In this document: positions 24,430-36,030 of the stretch, piece after piece | How positions within the stretch are numbered: position 1 is the first letter of the stretch | How the letters are laid out: every line of letters begins with the position of its first letter | Source of the DNA: Owenia fusiformis | Lineage: Eukaryota; Annelida; Polychaeta; Sabellida; Oweniidae | DNA: 64,000 bases | NCBI GenBank assembly: GCA_903813345.2 | Contig: CAIIXF020000003.1 | Span: 5,171,815-5,235,814, forward strand | Direction: 5' to 3' | Notes under the pieces: generated by a model | Told to the model about the DNA's origin: nothing | Database searches by the model: none | The model's input: only the letters and a program-made list of their open reading frames with translations | Made by a program: the position numbers and the translations under genes

Positions 24430-26290
24430 ATTGTCAAAATAAGAACGTTAACATGAATGATGATATATTAAATAACAATATGATAGATCGTTCTGATTTG
24501 AATTGTCAAATTACACCTGAAGAGATCAGGATGATAGTTAAAACTTAAAGATGGGTAAAAGTCCAGGTGATATTAAGTATTCAACTGATAAGTCAATACA
24601 CCTTTATACATTGTTATTCAATTGCTTTTAACAATACTGTCTTTAGGACATATTTTTGTGAAACCGATGCATTAGCTATATTGACTGAACCGTCCTTCAC
24701 CCAGTACTGAACTGCTTTTTTCATTTTACATGTATACCTACAAAAAACAGGTGTAAACTCAATCATATTTCGTAAGATGTCTTGAAAACGGAGATGTTAA
24801 CTCAACATAATTTTTCTAAAACATTTTAGCTAAGACGTCTTGGAATGCCACGTATAGTGTAAATAGGGCAATTGTAACATTAAAAATACATTTAGTTTTT
24901 GACCCTATTTATGTCAACCAATATAGCACATAACAAAACCTATAGAAACAGGGAGATACATAAAAAGACCAAGGTTAGAGAGATTGTGTACCAAATGCAA
25001 CAGATTGGGGGATGAGTTCCATTCACACCCGGTGATCGTGAATATGGGACGGAGGGGGGGAGCAGGCAATTTCTGCTAGGAAATTCAACAAATCTGGAGG
25101 ATTTATTTTTTCAAGAAAAAGTTTACTATTGAATTGCTAAATGGATAGGCACACGGTATGGTAGAATATGTTAGGTTTTCTGGGATTTTTTCTGAAACGA
25201 TACACATCTAAGGTATGAGATCTATTAAAAAAGGCGCAAGGCCATCAACAGGCACAAATCAACGTTTTTGCTATAAATCAAGCAACAATGGTCTGGACGA
25301 CCTGTAATAAATACTTGTAAGTGATGTTATCATAACTAAAGTAATGTCATTGCTGAATTGATAAAATAAGTTTCCATATGTGAAATAAAAAATAATCGAA
25401 AATAATGAATTTGGGACGGAGGGGGGGGGGGGAGGGGACGGAGGGGGGAGCAATATGTATATAAGACATGATTAGAGATGTTTCGCGACTTTAAGTCCTT
25501 TTACTCCAAATGTCCCCATTTTTCAGTCTCCAGGGGTATATCATCCAGTTTCTTACTAAGTTAATGAGTTCATTTTTCAAATACAAGAATTCGTGTGAAG
25601 TTGTTTCACTTTATAGAATTATTACTCCCCCCCTCCGTCCCCTCCCCCCCCTCCGTCCCATTTTAATTATTTTCGATTATTTTTTATTTTACGTATGGAA
25701 ACCTATTTTATAAATTCAGCAATGACATTAATTTAGTTATGATAACATCACTTACAAGTATTTATTACAGGTCGTGTAGTCCATTGTTGCTTGATTTATA
25801 GCAAAAACTTTGACTTTTGCACGTTGGTTGCGTTGCGCCTTTTTTAATAGATCTTATATCTTAAAAGAGTATCGGTTGAAAAATAATCCTAGAATACCTA
25901 ACATATTTTATCATACCGTGCGCTTATTCAATTTGCAATTCAATCGTAAACTCTGTCTTGAAAAAATAATTTTACCAGATTTGTTGAATTTTCAAGCGGA
26001 AATTGCCTGCTCCCCCCTCCATCCCATTTTCACGATCACCGGGTGTGCCATTATATTTTAGAATGTAAAATTTTTGAAGATGACGGAAAAACACTCCGAG
26101 ATAGCTACTTCATTAGACAACCAAATATGTTGAAAGCTCCATGTGCAGTATTGCAAGTCATTTTAGACAGTCATGTATTAAACCATGAATACTTTCTGGG
26201 AATAAATACAGTGTTTCTTATTAAAACAATATGTTTTCTTTCAAGTAAAGTAACCACCATGATAAAAATATCAATTGAACAATTCTAAAA
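24430..26290 (+). pseudogene. Decayed LINE fragment (reverse transcriptase ends only), split by a hairpin element
   Basis: At 24494-24580 the frame LNCQITPEEIRMIVK then, after a 1-base shift, LKMGKSPG matches the region before LINE reverse transcriptase motif 1. At 24970-25020 plus 26048-26290 the frame RLCTKCNRLGDEFHYILEC matches the C-terminal zinc-binding segment (C-C-H-C) of these polymerases. The central polymerase motifs are missing. The 1024-bp hairpin element interrupts the codon for Tyr after FH and duplicated CCATT; removing it and one CCATT restores the frame. After 26053 the reading continues about 77 codons to the TAA at 26286-26288. Confidence 0.8.
25024..26047. mobile_element. 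1024-bp hairpin (foldback) element with 5-bp TSD CCATT
   Basis: Ends CACACCCGGTGATCGTGAA and complement, flanked by CCATT at 25019-25023 and 26048-26052. The inverted arms, about 25024-25450 and 25620-26047, cover most of its length, leaving a ~170-bp loop. Arms hold GGGACGGAGGGGGG runs. No coding frame. Transcribed RNA would form a ~420-bp imperfect duplex. Confidence 0.92.
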
Positions 26291-26972
26291 TTTATGAATA
26301 GGGACCCCATGTCTATTGTCAACATTTTTTTCAAAATATTGAACCTATTTACTCAAAACAGGATCTTTTTTTCTGTTTTTTTTATTGCATGAAAAGATTA
26401 TTCAACAAGGGGTCTAAAACTTCTTCAAAAGTAGAATGGTATTTGAAAGTCTAGTTTTGAAGATATCAATTTTCGATGACCAAAATGATGCTGAAAACAA
26501 TGGGTACACGTGAATATTGCATCATGAGAGTTGCTATGCATTATGGGTAACACAATAACACAATCAGGGGATCCATGGGCTACTTAAAATCACTAAATAA
26601 TATGGTGACGGTTACGCCAGGGTAAGTCTTGCAATAGATAGGGTCTCTATCAGGGGTCGTTACAAATGCTACTATAATTTTTAACTTATTTTAATAAGTT
26701 TAGTTTATGGATAACGAAATAAACCACGCCTGCCTAACCTTATATAAAGTTTGGCGTGACTTGTTTGACATGTTGTGGTTGCACACGGATGCACACATAT
26801 TATTAGAGCTATATTTGTAAAGTTCTTTCTTCTTTCAAATGTAACCAAGCTGAATACACGTTGGTCTACATTTGTAATTCAAGTATTATCACTTATAAAC
26901 AAATAGAAGTCATAGAAATACTATGCCTAACAAACAAATAGCAGACGAGTCCGTGAAGATGCTGGGATATAG
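26291..26972. other. Spacer with a foldback-satellite end fragment
   Basis: At 26570-26650, GGCTACTTAAAATCACTAAATAA...GGTGACGGTTACGCC...GTCTTGCAATAGATAGGGTCTC matches the ends of the element at 44360-45870, so it is a solo terminus. Nothing else seen. Confidence 0.6.
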
Positions 26973-27134
26973 GTTCCTCTCACGTTTAACAAAAACGACG
27001 TTGTTGAACAAATTCTGGACGATGGTAATGATATTACCGCTCATAGCACATCAGTTGGAAATGAAGAACCTCGAGAAACGAATGTCGCGCTTGCTTCCAA
27101 GACTTATGATGAAGCGGCTGATATCACGGCATAA
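26973..27134 (+). other. Possible coding exon fragment, 53 codons
   Basis: After an acceptor-like GGGATATAG, a frame of 53 codons begins VPLTFNKNDVVEQILDDGND and ends EAADITA-stop. Its acidic, Asn/Thr-rich composition looks more protein-like than the overlapping 90-codon frame. Product unrecognised. It may be a terminal exon, a transposase fragment or chance. Confidence 0.25.
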
Positions 27135-27717
27135 CCTAGTACACGTCATCACAGAACATACCTCAGAACCAAGGAGCTACTGTTTGGGGCTATAATAATA
27201 CTAACCATGACACCAAGTCACCACGTGAGAAACTATGACAGGCCCTCCAACTAAGATATAACTTATAACTCAGGTAATGTCATTCTAGCATGTTGACAAT
27301 ATTTACGTAGTATCGTTCAAACATGGTCTACATACGCCATACTCAATGTTATATTTTACTATACTTACATGTATGTTCTAAAGTGTAGATATTCACGGAT
27401 TTTCAGAATTTGCATTTGATCCCCGTATAAGATGAGTCTATTTGAATAGTATACGTGTATCTATTATAAATAATTGTGAAGATCATGATCAAGATGCGAT
27501 ACTTATAACTAAGTACTCATATTCAGATACACACAACCAGCAGCTTATGCTTATAAGGGAGTCTTTCAGTTATAAGTGCATCCATTTGAATACCCTTTAC
27601 ATTTGTTCGACTTCACTTCTTGAAAGAGATCTTCCTAGTTTATAACTAGACTCTGCGCGCAGGGTACCATTTGGAGCCAGTTTCCAAAGCACTCCGATGA
27701 ACGATTGATTGCATTAA

Positions 27718-28061
27718 AGGGACAACAAGGCCTGTAGAGAGAAACCTTTTCTTTACTTATTGAGCTAGCAGGGCAACGTTTGGCTTAACATTTCAATTGG
27801 GATACCTATTTTCGTAAATTTATTGATAAGCTATCATTTTCAGCATTAGGGAGAGTAACTTCAGTTCAGGGCTTCTATTAAAGAAGTCCCACCTATAGAT
27901 TTTAACATCTACCATGTTTTCAAGAGGGAAATCAGCTAAAATAATGTTCATCCAGGGTTTTCCTTGGGGATTATGAAAGTATAAGTTAGTCTTCATGAAA
28001 TATCCAAACTGGAATATCTTTTAGTCTGGTCCTTGATCGGTCAGCATTAATTGTTGCACCT
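27718..28061. mobile_element. TTAA-flanked TIR element, copy 2
   Basis: Flanked by TTAA at 27714-27717 and 28062-28065; inner ends AGGGACAACAA and TTGTTGCACCT. Inverted relative to the copy at 16824 and diverged through several indels. Confidence 0.78.
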
Positions 28062-28065
28062 TTAA

Positions 28066-30900
28066 TTTTTTATCGTATCTATAAAAAATTAGCTTCTTCA
28101 TGGCACGTAAAAACAGCTCTTACGATCTACAAGTCACATTGTTTATACTTTCTAACTTGCGATTTTCAGAGGTTAATTGTTTGTAAGATTTGTATACTGC
28201 TTGGTGATTTATGTTACAGAATTCCTCAAGACAATCCTCGGAAGTCCACCGGATAGCTGCTAGCGTGATATTCATCTACGTATTCACAACATTGGACATT
28301 TCAACTATATTAAATCCCCACATGCTTCTCTTCATTGGACTTACTCAGTGCGCATGGGGTCTGAGTTGACCCCCCTACTTTTTCTGTAATACACTACAGT
28401 TTTTAACAGGGTTAGGTCACCGGATTAGAAGCATTTGCGCAATGGCACCTTTGCACAAGAATAGTTCAAAGGATTCGACCCTTCTATTAACTCTGCCTCT
28501 CTGGCGTTTCGATGAAATCCCATCCCATCAACATAAAGCAGGCAGATTATAGTTTATCAGTGGCTACAAAAGCAACATAAACCACCAGTGGACACCCTTA
28601 TAATGCAACCATTATTGTGAAAACAGCACATACCCTCGCCTTCCTCCGAGTTTCACTAGTTCGACTCATAAGGGTCTACGGGTGAAAGTCATTGCACCTG
28701 TCTGGTAAAACAAGCTTAATGAACTATCCACTTCTCTTCTTCGAAGACAGATCCATAAAACATTAACATAATTTGGCCAGAAAACAAATTGAACCATCAA
28801 CAGCCGAGAGCTATTTCATTGTTACGAAAGACTGGACATATATTCCGCACACGTTTTACTAACAATCTCAGCATATATAGGCATTGACCATCATTAATAT
28901 AAGGGGATTTTCCTCCGTACCGGTCTAAGTATACAAGCTGCTACCGCACGAATAGGGGACCATCTCATTAAAAATTCGTTCCAAGGTCTAGAGCCAGACA
29001 TAGCGAAAGACCCAATCATCGGGTAGAAATAGTCTGACGTTAACACAGAGGATTAATGATCTCTCTGAGAGTGGAGTAAGCAAGGCCAGGGCAACGGTGT
29101 ATCAATCTGAATTTAACTCGTATACGTTATTTTTTAATGCAAAACAATAGTAGCCATACAAAAACAATATTCCATGTTTCAGCGAAAAACTACTTCTTTT
29201 TATTTTGTTGCACATTGTAATAGCGTATTAATATCTCATTTCTACAATTAAAACATATCTTTGTGGGATAAGGAATTGATACGTCCATTGTTCTGATTTT
29301 TCTTTATCGAGGGAAGGATATGTATAGACTTGCTTTATACAAGCATATTAGTCACTGTCAATTAAGAAGAATGAGAAACCATCGTCAAAACAACTTTTAC
29401 CGACTTTTCACATCAATGTATTTCCAAAATATTGAGGCACGGATTATTTGACTCTTACACGGAGTTGTTGAAAGAAACGGCATGTAATTTAGCGAGTTTG
29501 TATTTCTTCAAGTGTAGTGAATTTACAATTAATTCATCATCTAGACACAACAGTCACATTCCTCTGTTAATTGATTGTGTGTTAGTAGTAATTAACTTAT
29601 TTGCCTAAAAAACCGACCCTTTTGGAAACGGAGTTGTTGATAACTTTAATATGAATATCAAACAGATGCAGCTATTTGCCCGTTACCGTGTCAGTGAAAT
29701 ACAAAGCCAGCCGAGTGAAACGCTTCCCCAATATTGTGTAAAAAGTCACTTCTACATTACAAAAGGAGTACAGCCTTTATCACGGGACCGTTTCATCTCA
29801 TACTTTATATACCACCTTTCCTATTTGTGATATGTTTTCAACAATTATAGTGGTCATTCAGTCAGATCAGAATCGGTACAAGCATGGAATGCGCATCGAC
29901 TCGCCTCAAGGACCATCTTATAAAAACACTTTGTCGGTGGTCTTTCGACACCTACAGGCGGTACATCCGAACTCTTGCAAATGTTACTTAAGATGCTCAA
30001 AAATGGACTAAGTCACGCAAGGCTGTGTAAATGTGCATTGTATATAATATAATATACCACTTTTGACATTTGACTGAAATCATCAGCGTGAATAATTTTA
30101 AATTTATTTTAATATCCTTAACGTGAATATTTATCTAGTGTAGATTGATTATTCCCAGATTGAAAATAGCAATTATTCCGGACAATTATTTTATAATGTT
30201 TTATTACCTACTTACAAACCAAATATAAACCAACTTCTATTACAATTGGGGTTCCCATATGCTTCACTAATTTCACTTTTCCCAGTGAAATATCTGCTTC
30301 GCACATGGGTTGGCAATTATTCGTTTCAACTCATTCTTCCCCAACTGCAATTCATTACATTTTAATGATAGTGCAGCTGCTTCAAGATAAACCAGTTCAT
30401 ATGTATTCGATTATGTAAATATATATCGCTTTCTATGTACATAATTGTCTCCAATTTCAAACAATCATGTTCACAACGCGACTTATCTAGCTGATAAGAC
30501 AGGTACACTCTACGGTTTACCGTCATGATTGTTTGAAAGTGAATTAGGTTTACTTGGGCTGTTTCCCGACAATCACGGTCCCGCAGGGCCACAGTTCCGC
30601 AGAGCTGGCTGGAGGACCCCGCGCATGGTCTCAACTCTAGCACCGATTGTCTCCTAAGTTAATACCACTTAATGACTTATGCATATACGCAATTGCGTCA
30701 CAACGGTGACTTCGCTATCATTTTTCAATGAACATTCTTTTGAGGCATAGGGAATAAAGCCAATTAATAGTTGATTGTATATATTTGGATGCAGAATTAA
30801 ATATATTCATATTTTCTTGTTTCTAATTGATTGTTTTGTTGTTAGACATAAATCATAATAAACTAAGATTTAATAAACTAAGATCTTTAAATTGAACCAT
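28066..30900. other. 2.8-kb spacer, nothing recognised
   Basis: Base composition is slightly less AT-rich than the surroundings, and short open stretches occur, for example 44 codons after an ACAG at 28219 and about 60 codons from ATG 29651. None shows a recognisable domain or consistent splice borders. It could hold regulatory DNA or diverged single-copy sequence. Confidence 0.45.
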
Positions 30901-31341
30901 TCACCAACGTACGTGGGTACAGTCATTTTTTTTATTCTGTGAACCAGTTCATATGGTTAAAATAACGAAAGAATGTGATGTAACCACGTGTTTACTTACC
31001 AGCTTGTTCTATGTCATCCATCGGACTAGGTTACATTGTGGAACTCAGCCAAACATGACACTGAAGGCAGTATTCTGAGGTTATAAAATCTAAATCTAAA
31101 TAATTTCCCATTTGCAGCCCCTTGGAGATTTCCGGAATTGAACAAAGTAGCGAACGTTGCGATCTTTCAACTTTAGTTCGTTGTTTTTCACCACCTTATG
31201 TGTAGTGTTTTCATTTAGGAGGTGGTCTTATTTGAATGCATCATTTCAGGTTCGTTCGTTGCGTAATTGGGCCTTCTATAATCAGTAGCAAATGCTCGGA
31301 AAACTAGTCACGTGATCAGACACATATCACGTGTCAGTCAC

Positions 31342-32324
31342 TTATCGAATTCTACGACCACTTTAGATTGTGGTTGTACGCGCGAACTGTTGGTCAGCCA
31401 ATGTTTTTACAAAGTTGGAGAAAATACTACGCATTGCACACCTAAATGACCTACCTTGATACATTCCTTAGTATTTTAGAATTCTTTTTATGTAGTTGAA
31501 TCGCCAATAACGCAGATGCGAGTAGGTAGTTACCAGATTCACCACCAGGTGGCTCGTTCGGGTCAGATAGCATGGCGGGTATAGTAGAAAGTTCCCTTTA
31601 ACTTAAATTACATCTATTTGCGTGGTTCAATTTTCACAAAACCCTTATGTATCTAATAGTTATTCAAATTAAAATAAGTCCAGTAAAAGAAAATGTTATC
31701 TGTCCAATACAAGAAAAGATAATTCACTTTTTGTGGTTTTGTAACATGGGGTGTATGGGGAATCAACCCGAACAAGAAGTCACATTTTCAAAAAAAAATT
31801 AAATTTTCAAAGTTGATAGACAATTTTCGAAACCATATTTCTAGATGTACTTTTACATGCAGATTTCAAATATGACATCACTTTGACTGAATTTTGAATA
31901 TTTAATGACGTAAATCAATATTATTTCTACTCGCATCTAGTCTATTGTATGGGTTTATCGGCAGAACAAAGAGGTTCTAGTTTTTACATCGGAAATATGT
32001 CAGCAATTTTCAAAATGTCGGAAGGGGAATTCCCCAGGGATTTCCCTTATGACTGGTGCATGCCGGGAACTGAATGGAGAAATTTGACGGTTGAAATGAG
32101 TTAAATATTACGAAAATAAAAACGAAAATATCTTCGTTCTGCCGATAAACCCATACAATTGGCGATCTAACAACATAAAAAGAATTCTAAAATACTCTGG
32201 AATGTATCGAGGTAGGTCATTTAATAGTGCAATGCGTAGTTCATTCTCCGACATTGTAGAAAGACAGGCTTACCAATGAATCGGGCATACGACCACAATC
32301 TAAAGGGGTCATAGGATGCGATAA
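31342..32324. mobile_element. TTATCG-ended TIR element, copy 1
   Basis: Ends TTATCGAATTCTACGACCAC and the complement of ...GGTCATAGGATGCGATAA, then a long arm containing ACTACGCATTGCACACCTAA and ATGACCTACCTTGATACATT. Flanks TCAGTCAC and TCAGTCAG agree in 7 of 8 bases. Copy 2 is at 63229-63688. The middle has its own inverted pair around GGTTTATCGGCAGAAC. No transposase. Confidence 0.75.
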
Positions 32325-32514
32325 TCAGTCAGGTGAGCTTGCAAAATGGACGATCTAAATTTCCCAAAATTTGGCTAAGATCAAGATCGATATGCTGTTG
32401 CCTTCAGTGTTGTGTTTGGCTGCGTTCCACAATGTAACCTAGTCAAATTTGATAAATTTACATTGCACGTTATGCACCCCTGGGGCCAACACGATCCTCA
32501 GAGACCCAGAGGGT

Positions 32515-33237
32515 CACGGATAGTGGGAAGTCCTCCATCTAGGAGGTATATACACCAGGTAATGCAGGTAAAAATTTAAAAAATATGAAAAAAATATGGT
32601 CACCTGTCCTCTAGATTCAATTTTTGAATGAATCGTAGCATAATATACAGATTATTTGATATCATGCTATTCTTGAAACATTTATACGCAAAAATAACTG
32701 GGTCGCTCACCTCTTATGCCTATATGTGTTCAGTAATCATCAATTCTCGTGAGTAAAATTTCTCCGGGCCATTGAAAGTTCCGCTCAGTAAATTGACAAT
32801 TTCTACTGCGCATGTGTCAATGACCTACTTCCGGTTGTGAAACACTGGACGAAATGGTTTGGTAAATTTCAAGCTATTTGATTGGTTGAAAAAATCACGC
32901 GCCTTTGCGTGATTTGCTTTATTCTCGCGAGATGGTGCATGATTTGCTTTATTCTCGCGAGATATGGCGCTCCGTCCCCTTAAATTTTTATTTTGAACAA
33001 CCATTATGATTTGGTGCATTATCTGACGAATAAAGCAGATTTGGAGGTATGAATATTTTTTTTATTTTTCTGTTTAGTGTTTTCTACAGGCCCTATGTGT
33101 CTCAGGATATTTCTTTAATGAAAACTAGACAAATTATTTATTTTAAAAATACATATTTTTTATTTTGGATGGAAGCTGCGTTACCTGAGAAATAATATAA
33201 GTAATACATGTATATGGAGGACTTCCCACTATCCGTG
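32515..33237. mobile_element. 723-bp TIR element with 8-bp TSD CAGAGGGT
   Basis: Perfect 24-bp inverted ends CACGGATAGTGGGAAGTCCT(CCAT) lie between CAGAGGGT at 32507-32514 and 33238-33245. An 8-bp duplication suggests a hAT-type non-autonomous element. Inside, GATTTGCTTTATTCTCGCGA is tandemly repeated, giving two TCTCGCGAGA palindromes (32923-32932, 32953-32962). Confidence 0.9.
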
Positions 33238-33475
33238 CAGAGGGTGCACCTAGTCCGATGGATGACATAGAACAAGCTGGTAAGTAGACACTTGGTTACA
33301 TCATATTCTTTCGTTATTTTAACCATATAAACTGATTCACAGAATTAAAAAAAAGAGTGTAGGTGGGTATGAGGTAGGAGGTTTTTTATACAAAGCCCGA
33401 GCCGCCCTATGAGAAAAAAATGTTTCACTGAAACTCAGATCTATTTTGACCAGACTAGACCAAATAGGGGAAGTG

Positions 33476-34370
33476 GTCCTAATTATCGCACGGTCCTAAT
33501 TATCGCACGATTGTCCTAAATAGCTAAAATATACACCCACCATCTTTTAAAACAGTGTTACAAAAAACAGTTCAACACCATTACTACCAATCTTCATGAT
33601 TTATTCATATATTTAGAAATATCTCTTAATTTTTTAAGAATTGTTTACTTCCGCTATTGTCATGTATGCTATTGCGCAAAAAGTGAAATTCGTCTGACAA
33701 AGTTTGACCCCCCTCCAAATAAAGACAGAAAAGTAAGTGTATAATGGATATTTTGTTGATATTTTACACTAAAACTGATAGAAAAATGATTATGGCATAT
33801 GTATGTATCTGTTATAAACAGAGAAATGTTACTCGAGTCTCTAGCTTACAGCTAGACGTAACTTCATTGATTTCGTATGTACTGTGCTACACGCAACTAC
33901 ACGCACCTAGAATTCATTTTTAATAAATTTTATAAATATTTCTAAGAATATTAATCATATTTAGGATGAAGCGTTGCTTGTCTGGATTTAGATATTTCAA
34001 AATTTCATTTCGGAGTTTGACACATGGTGGAATTTTCTCGCTGTAGCTAAAAATGGCTTCCGGTTCTGGACGTGAATTCAATATTTGAAATTATTCTCGC
34101 TTAAAGAAATCAAATATAACAATAGATTCAGACGGGGATGTGAGCTGATGTTCTTCAAATCTATACATAAAGGTATATTTCATATTATTATGCCATATTT
34201 ACTGTGCGTGTGACACAATGATTTACAATATTTATAATACTAAGGCAGCTCAATCTTCCTCCTCAAAGCCGGAATATAGAGAAGGCTTTGGACCGAAGTA
34301 AGAGAAATGTATACAGTATCGTGAAATGACATCTGAAACACAACTGTGCGATAGGCTAATTAGGACATGC
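33476..34370. mobile_element. Probable older TIR element around the 473-bp MITE
   Basis: GTCCTAATTATCGCAC occurs twice at the left (33478-33510), and the complement-like GTGCGATAGGCTAATTAGGAC lies at 34347-34367. The right copy has a 4-base insert. Between them sits the clean 8-bp-TSD MITE at 33829-34301. Confidence 0.5.
33829..34301. mobile_element. 473-bp MITE, TTACT family, copy 1, TSD GAGAAATG
   Basis: Ends TTACTCGAGTC and the complement of GGACCGAAGTAA (9 of 11 terminal bases pair). Flanked by GAGAAATG at 33821-33828 and 34302-34309. About 90 percent similar by eye to the inverted copy at 44732-45201. No coding frame common to both. 8-bp TSD suggests hAT. Confidence 0.92.
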
Positions 34371-34481
34371 ACATGCGAGTCTAAGGGGTCTTAAAGTGTT
34401 AGCGTTCGAAGATTGAGAAATGTCAAACAGTACTTAAATTTTAGAAGAAAGGTTGATCTTTCATCTCATATTCTCAAAGTA

Positions 34482-34718
34482 CAGTTCGGGACATAAATAA
34501 ATGACAGGTGGATTTGCTGAAGTGAGAATTTCCCATGTTAAAAATAAGAGAATTTTCAAGAGGCCATACATCAGTGGATGAGATTATACAAAATGTGAAA
34601 TATACAAATTTTAAGGGATATGTATCTAGACAATATTGGAAATTATGGACTTTCAGACGACCATAATTAGGAAATGGTGATCGAAAATCGACCTGTCATT
34701 TATTTTTGTCCCCAACTG
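34482..34718. mobile_element. 237-bp TA-flanked MITE with 28-bp TIR
   Basis: Ends CAGTTCGGGACATAAATAAA and the complement of TTTATTTTTGTCCCCAACTG agree over 28 bases with a few differences, followed by GACAGGT on both arms. Flanked by TA (34480-34481, 34719-34720). Tc1-type by target and CAGT start; inference. Confidence 0.82.
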
Positions 34719-34732
34719 TAAGTTGAAGTTAT

Positions 34733-36025
34733 CACGGTGTATAACCCAAACGCTCCTACATGCACGACGGAGCGTTACATTTACGCGGAAACGCTCCGGA
34801 GCGAAATAAAATGGCGGCTCATGAAGATTCCACTATGACCGTAAGTATTGTTTCTCTCGTTTCTCTTCCACATCATATGTTATGGTGAAATATTATGTAC
34901 CATTCGATGAACAATACCGTGAGCAAAGATCTTATTTATTCAACTTCTGGTGGTAAACTGTTATTTGCTTGATCAAAGCTCCGTAGTGTAGATCGAACGA
35001 ATCTGAAGATGACGTTTTGACCACAAATTACGAATTAAACTAGTATTTCTATGAAAACGTTAATCTTTCTGTTAAAGTAGTAGATCACAAACTCGTATAT
35101 TCTCATTTCCTAAAATCCCAGTCCAAATCCATTACTTGTTCTCGAGAAATCGCTTGTTTTTCTCGAAACGCTCCGTCGATTTAGAACACAATTTTAGAAA
35201 CGCTCTTACCATTTTGTTTTGATATCATTTTCAGATTATTAGAGAAGAGTCCCGAATCGAATCTATCTCTTAAAAACGTGTTGTACTTGTTAGGCAAATT
35301 GAAACATCTGAACCTGGTGGTGCTAAACGTGCAACTAGCTGATTTAAGCCTATACATTAGATGATGTCATGCCTACATATGTGCTAACTCATAAAACTAT
35401 AGAAAAAACGAAAATTTATATGTGAATTAATCTTTCTTCTATTGATGCCAAGGGGTATAATAGATCTTTTCTTTCTCTTCCTGAAAAGGAAAGGCAAGCT
35501 ATATATTTCCTAAACTGGTCTAGACTACCGGAGCGTTTCCAGTTCACTGTGTTAATCAGATCGGAGCGTTTCTTGAATATGAGAATGTCATCATTTTTAA
35601 GACTGGATTTTCGGTCATCAAATCACTATTACGATAATGTATGGTGCGTTGAAGCATTGGAATTTGACTGAAATATACGTTGGTGCTCTAATCTTGGCTC
35701 AACTAATCACATGTATCGACAAAAGGGGTTTTGACCGGTAGAATGACAAATACGTTTTTGAATTTTGATAACTATACTGCTTCGTATAGCTCTTCCTAAT
35801 TGCTTCAAACGTCAACAGCCAGCCATGTACAACATGAATATCACACCCATCGAATGGTATACTCGAAATATGTAACTCATACCTCTTATTCCCATTATTG
35901 GGGAAATCGTCAGACGGCTCATCATTCCCGCCAGCCAGTTTTCCTACTCCGGAGCGTTTCTTTGTTTAATTTCAGTAATGAAACGCTCCGTCGTGCATGT
36001 AGGAGCGTTTGGGTTATACACCGTG
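34733..36025. mobile_element. CACGGTG-ended TIR element, copy B, TSD GTTAT
   Basis: 1293 bp, flanked by GTTAT (34728-34732, 36026-36030). Ends CACGGTGTATAACCCAAACG are followed by CTCCTACATGCACGACGGA on both arms. AAACGCTCCG-type motifs recur about ten times. At 34811-34840 ATGGCGGCTCATGAAGATTC...ACC is followed by GTAAGT, and an acceptor TTTTCAG lies at ~35235, resembling a small two-exon gene fragment. The uninterrupted copy defines the empty site of the element nested in copy A. Confidence 0.92.
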
Positions 36026-36030
36026 GTTAT

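Larger units (their letters stand above)
30911..33370. mobile_element. Outer inverted-repeat element carrying two nested insertions
   Basis: The left arm (30930-31075: TTCTGTGAACCAGTTCATAT, CTTGTTCTATGTCATCCATC, CAAACATGACACTGAAGGCA) matches, inverted, 33246-33345 and 32395-32450. The right arm is itself interrupted by the element at 32515-33237, and another element (31342-32324) sits between the arms. Ends are not resolved exactly. Confidence 0.7.

Noticed and set aside
28219-28365. 44-codon frame after ACAG with a hydrophobic stretch (possible membrane exon)
   Set aside because: It ends at a stop, has no partner exon and no recognisable family; likely chance.
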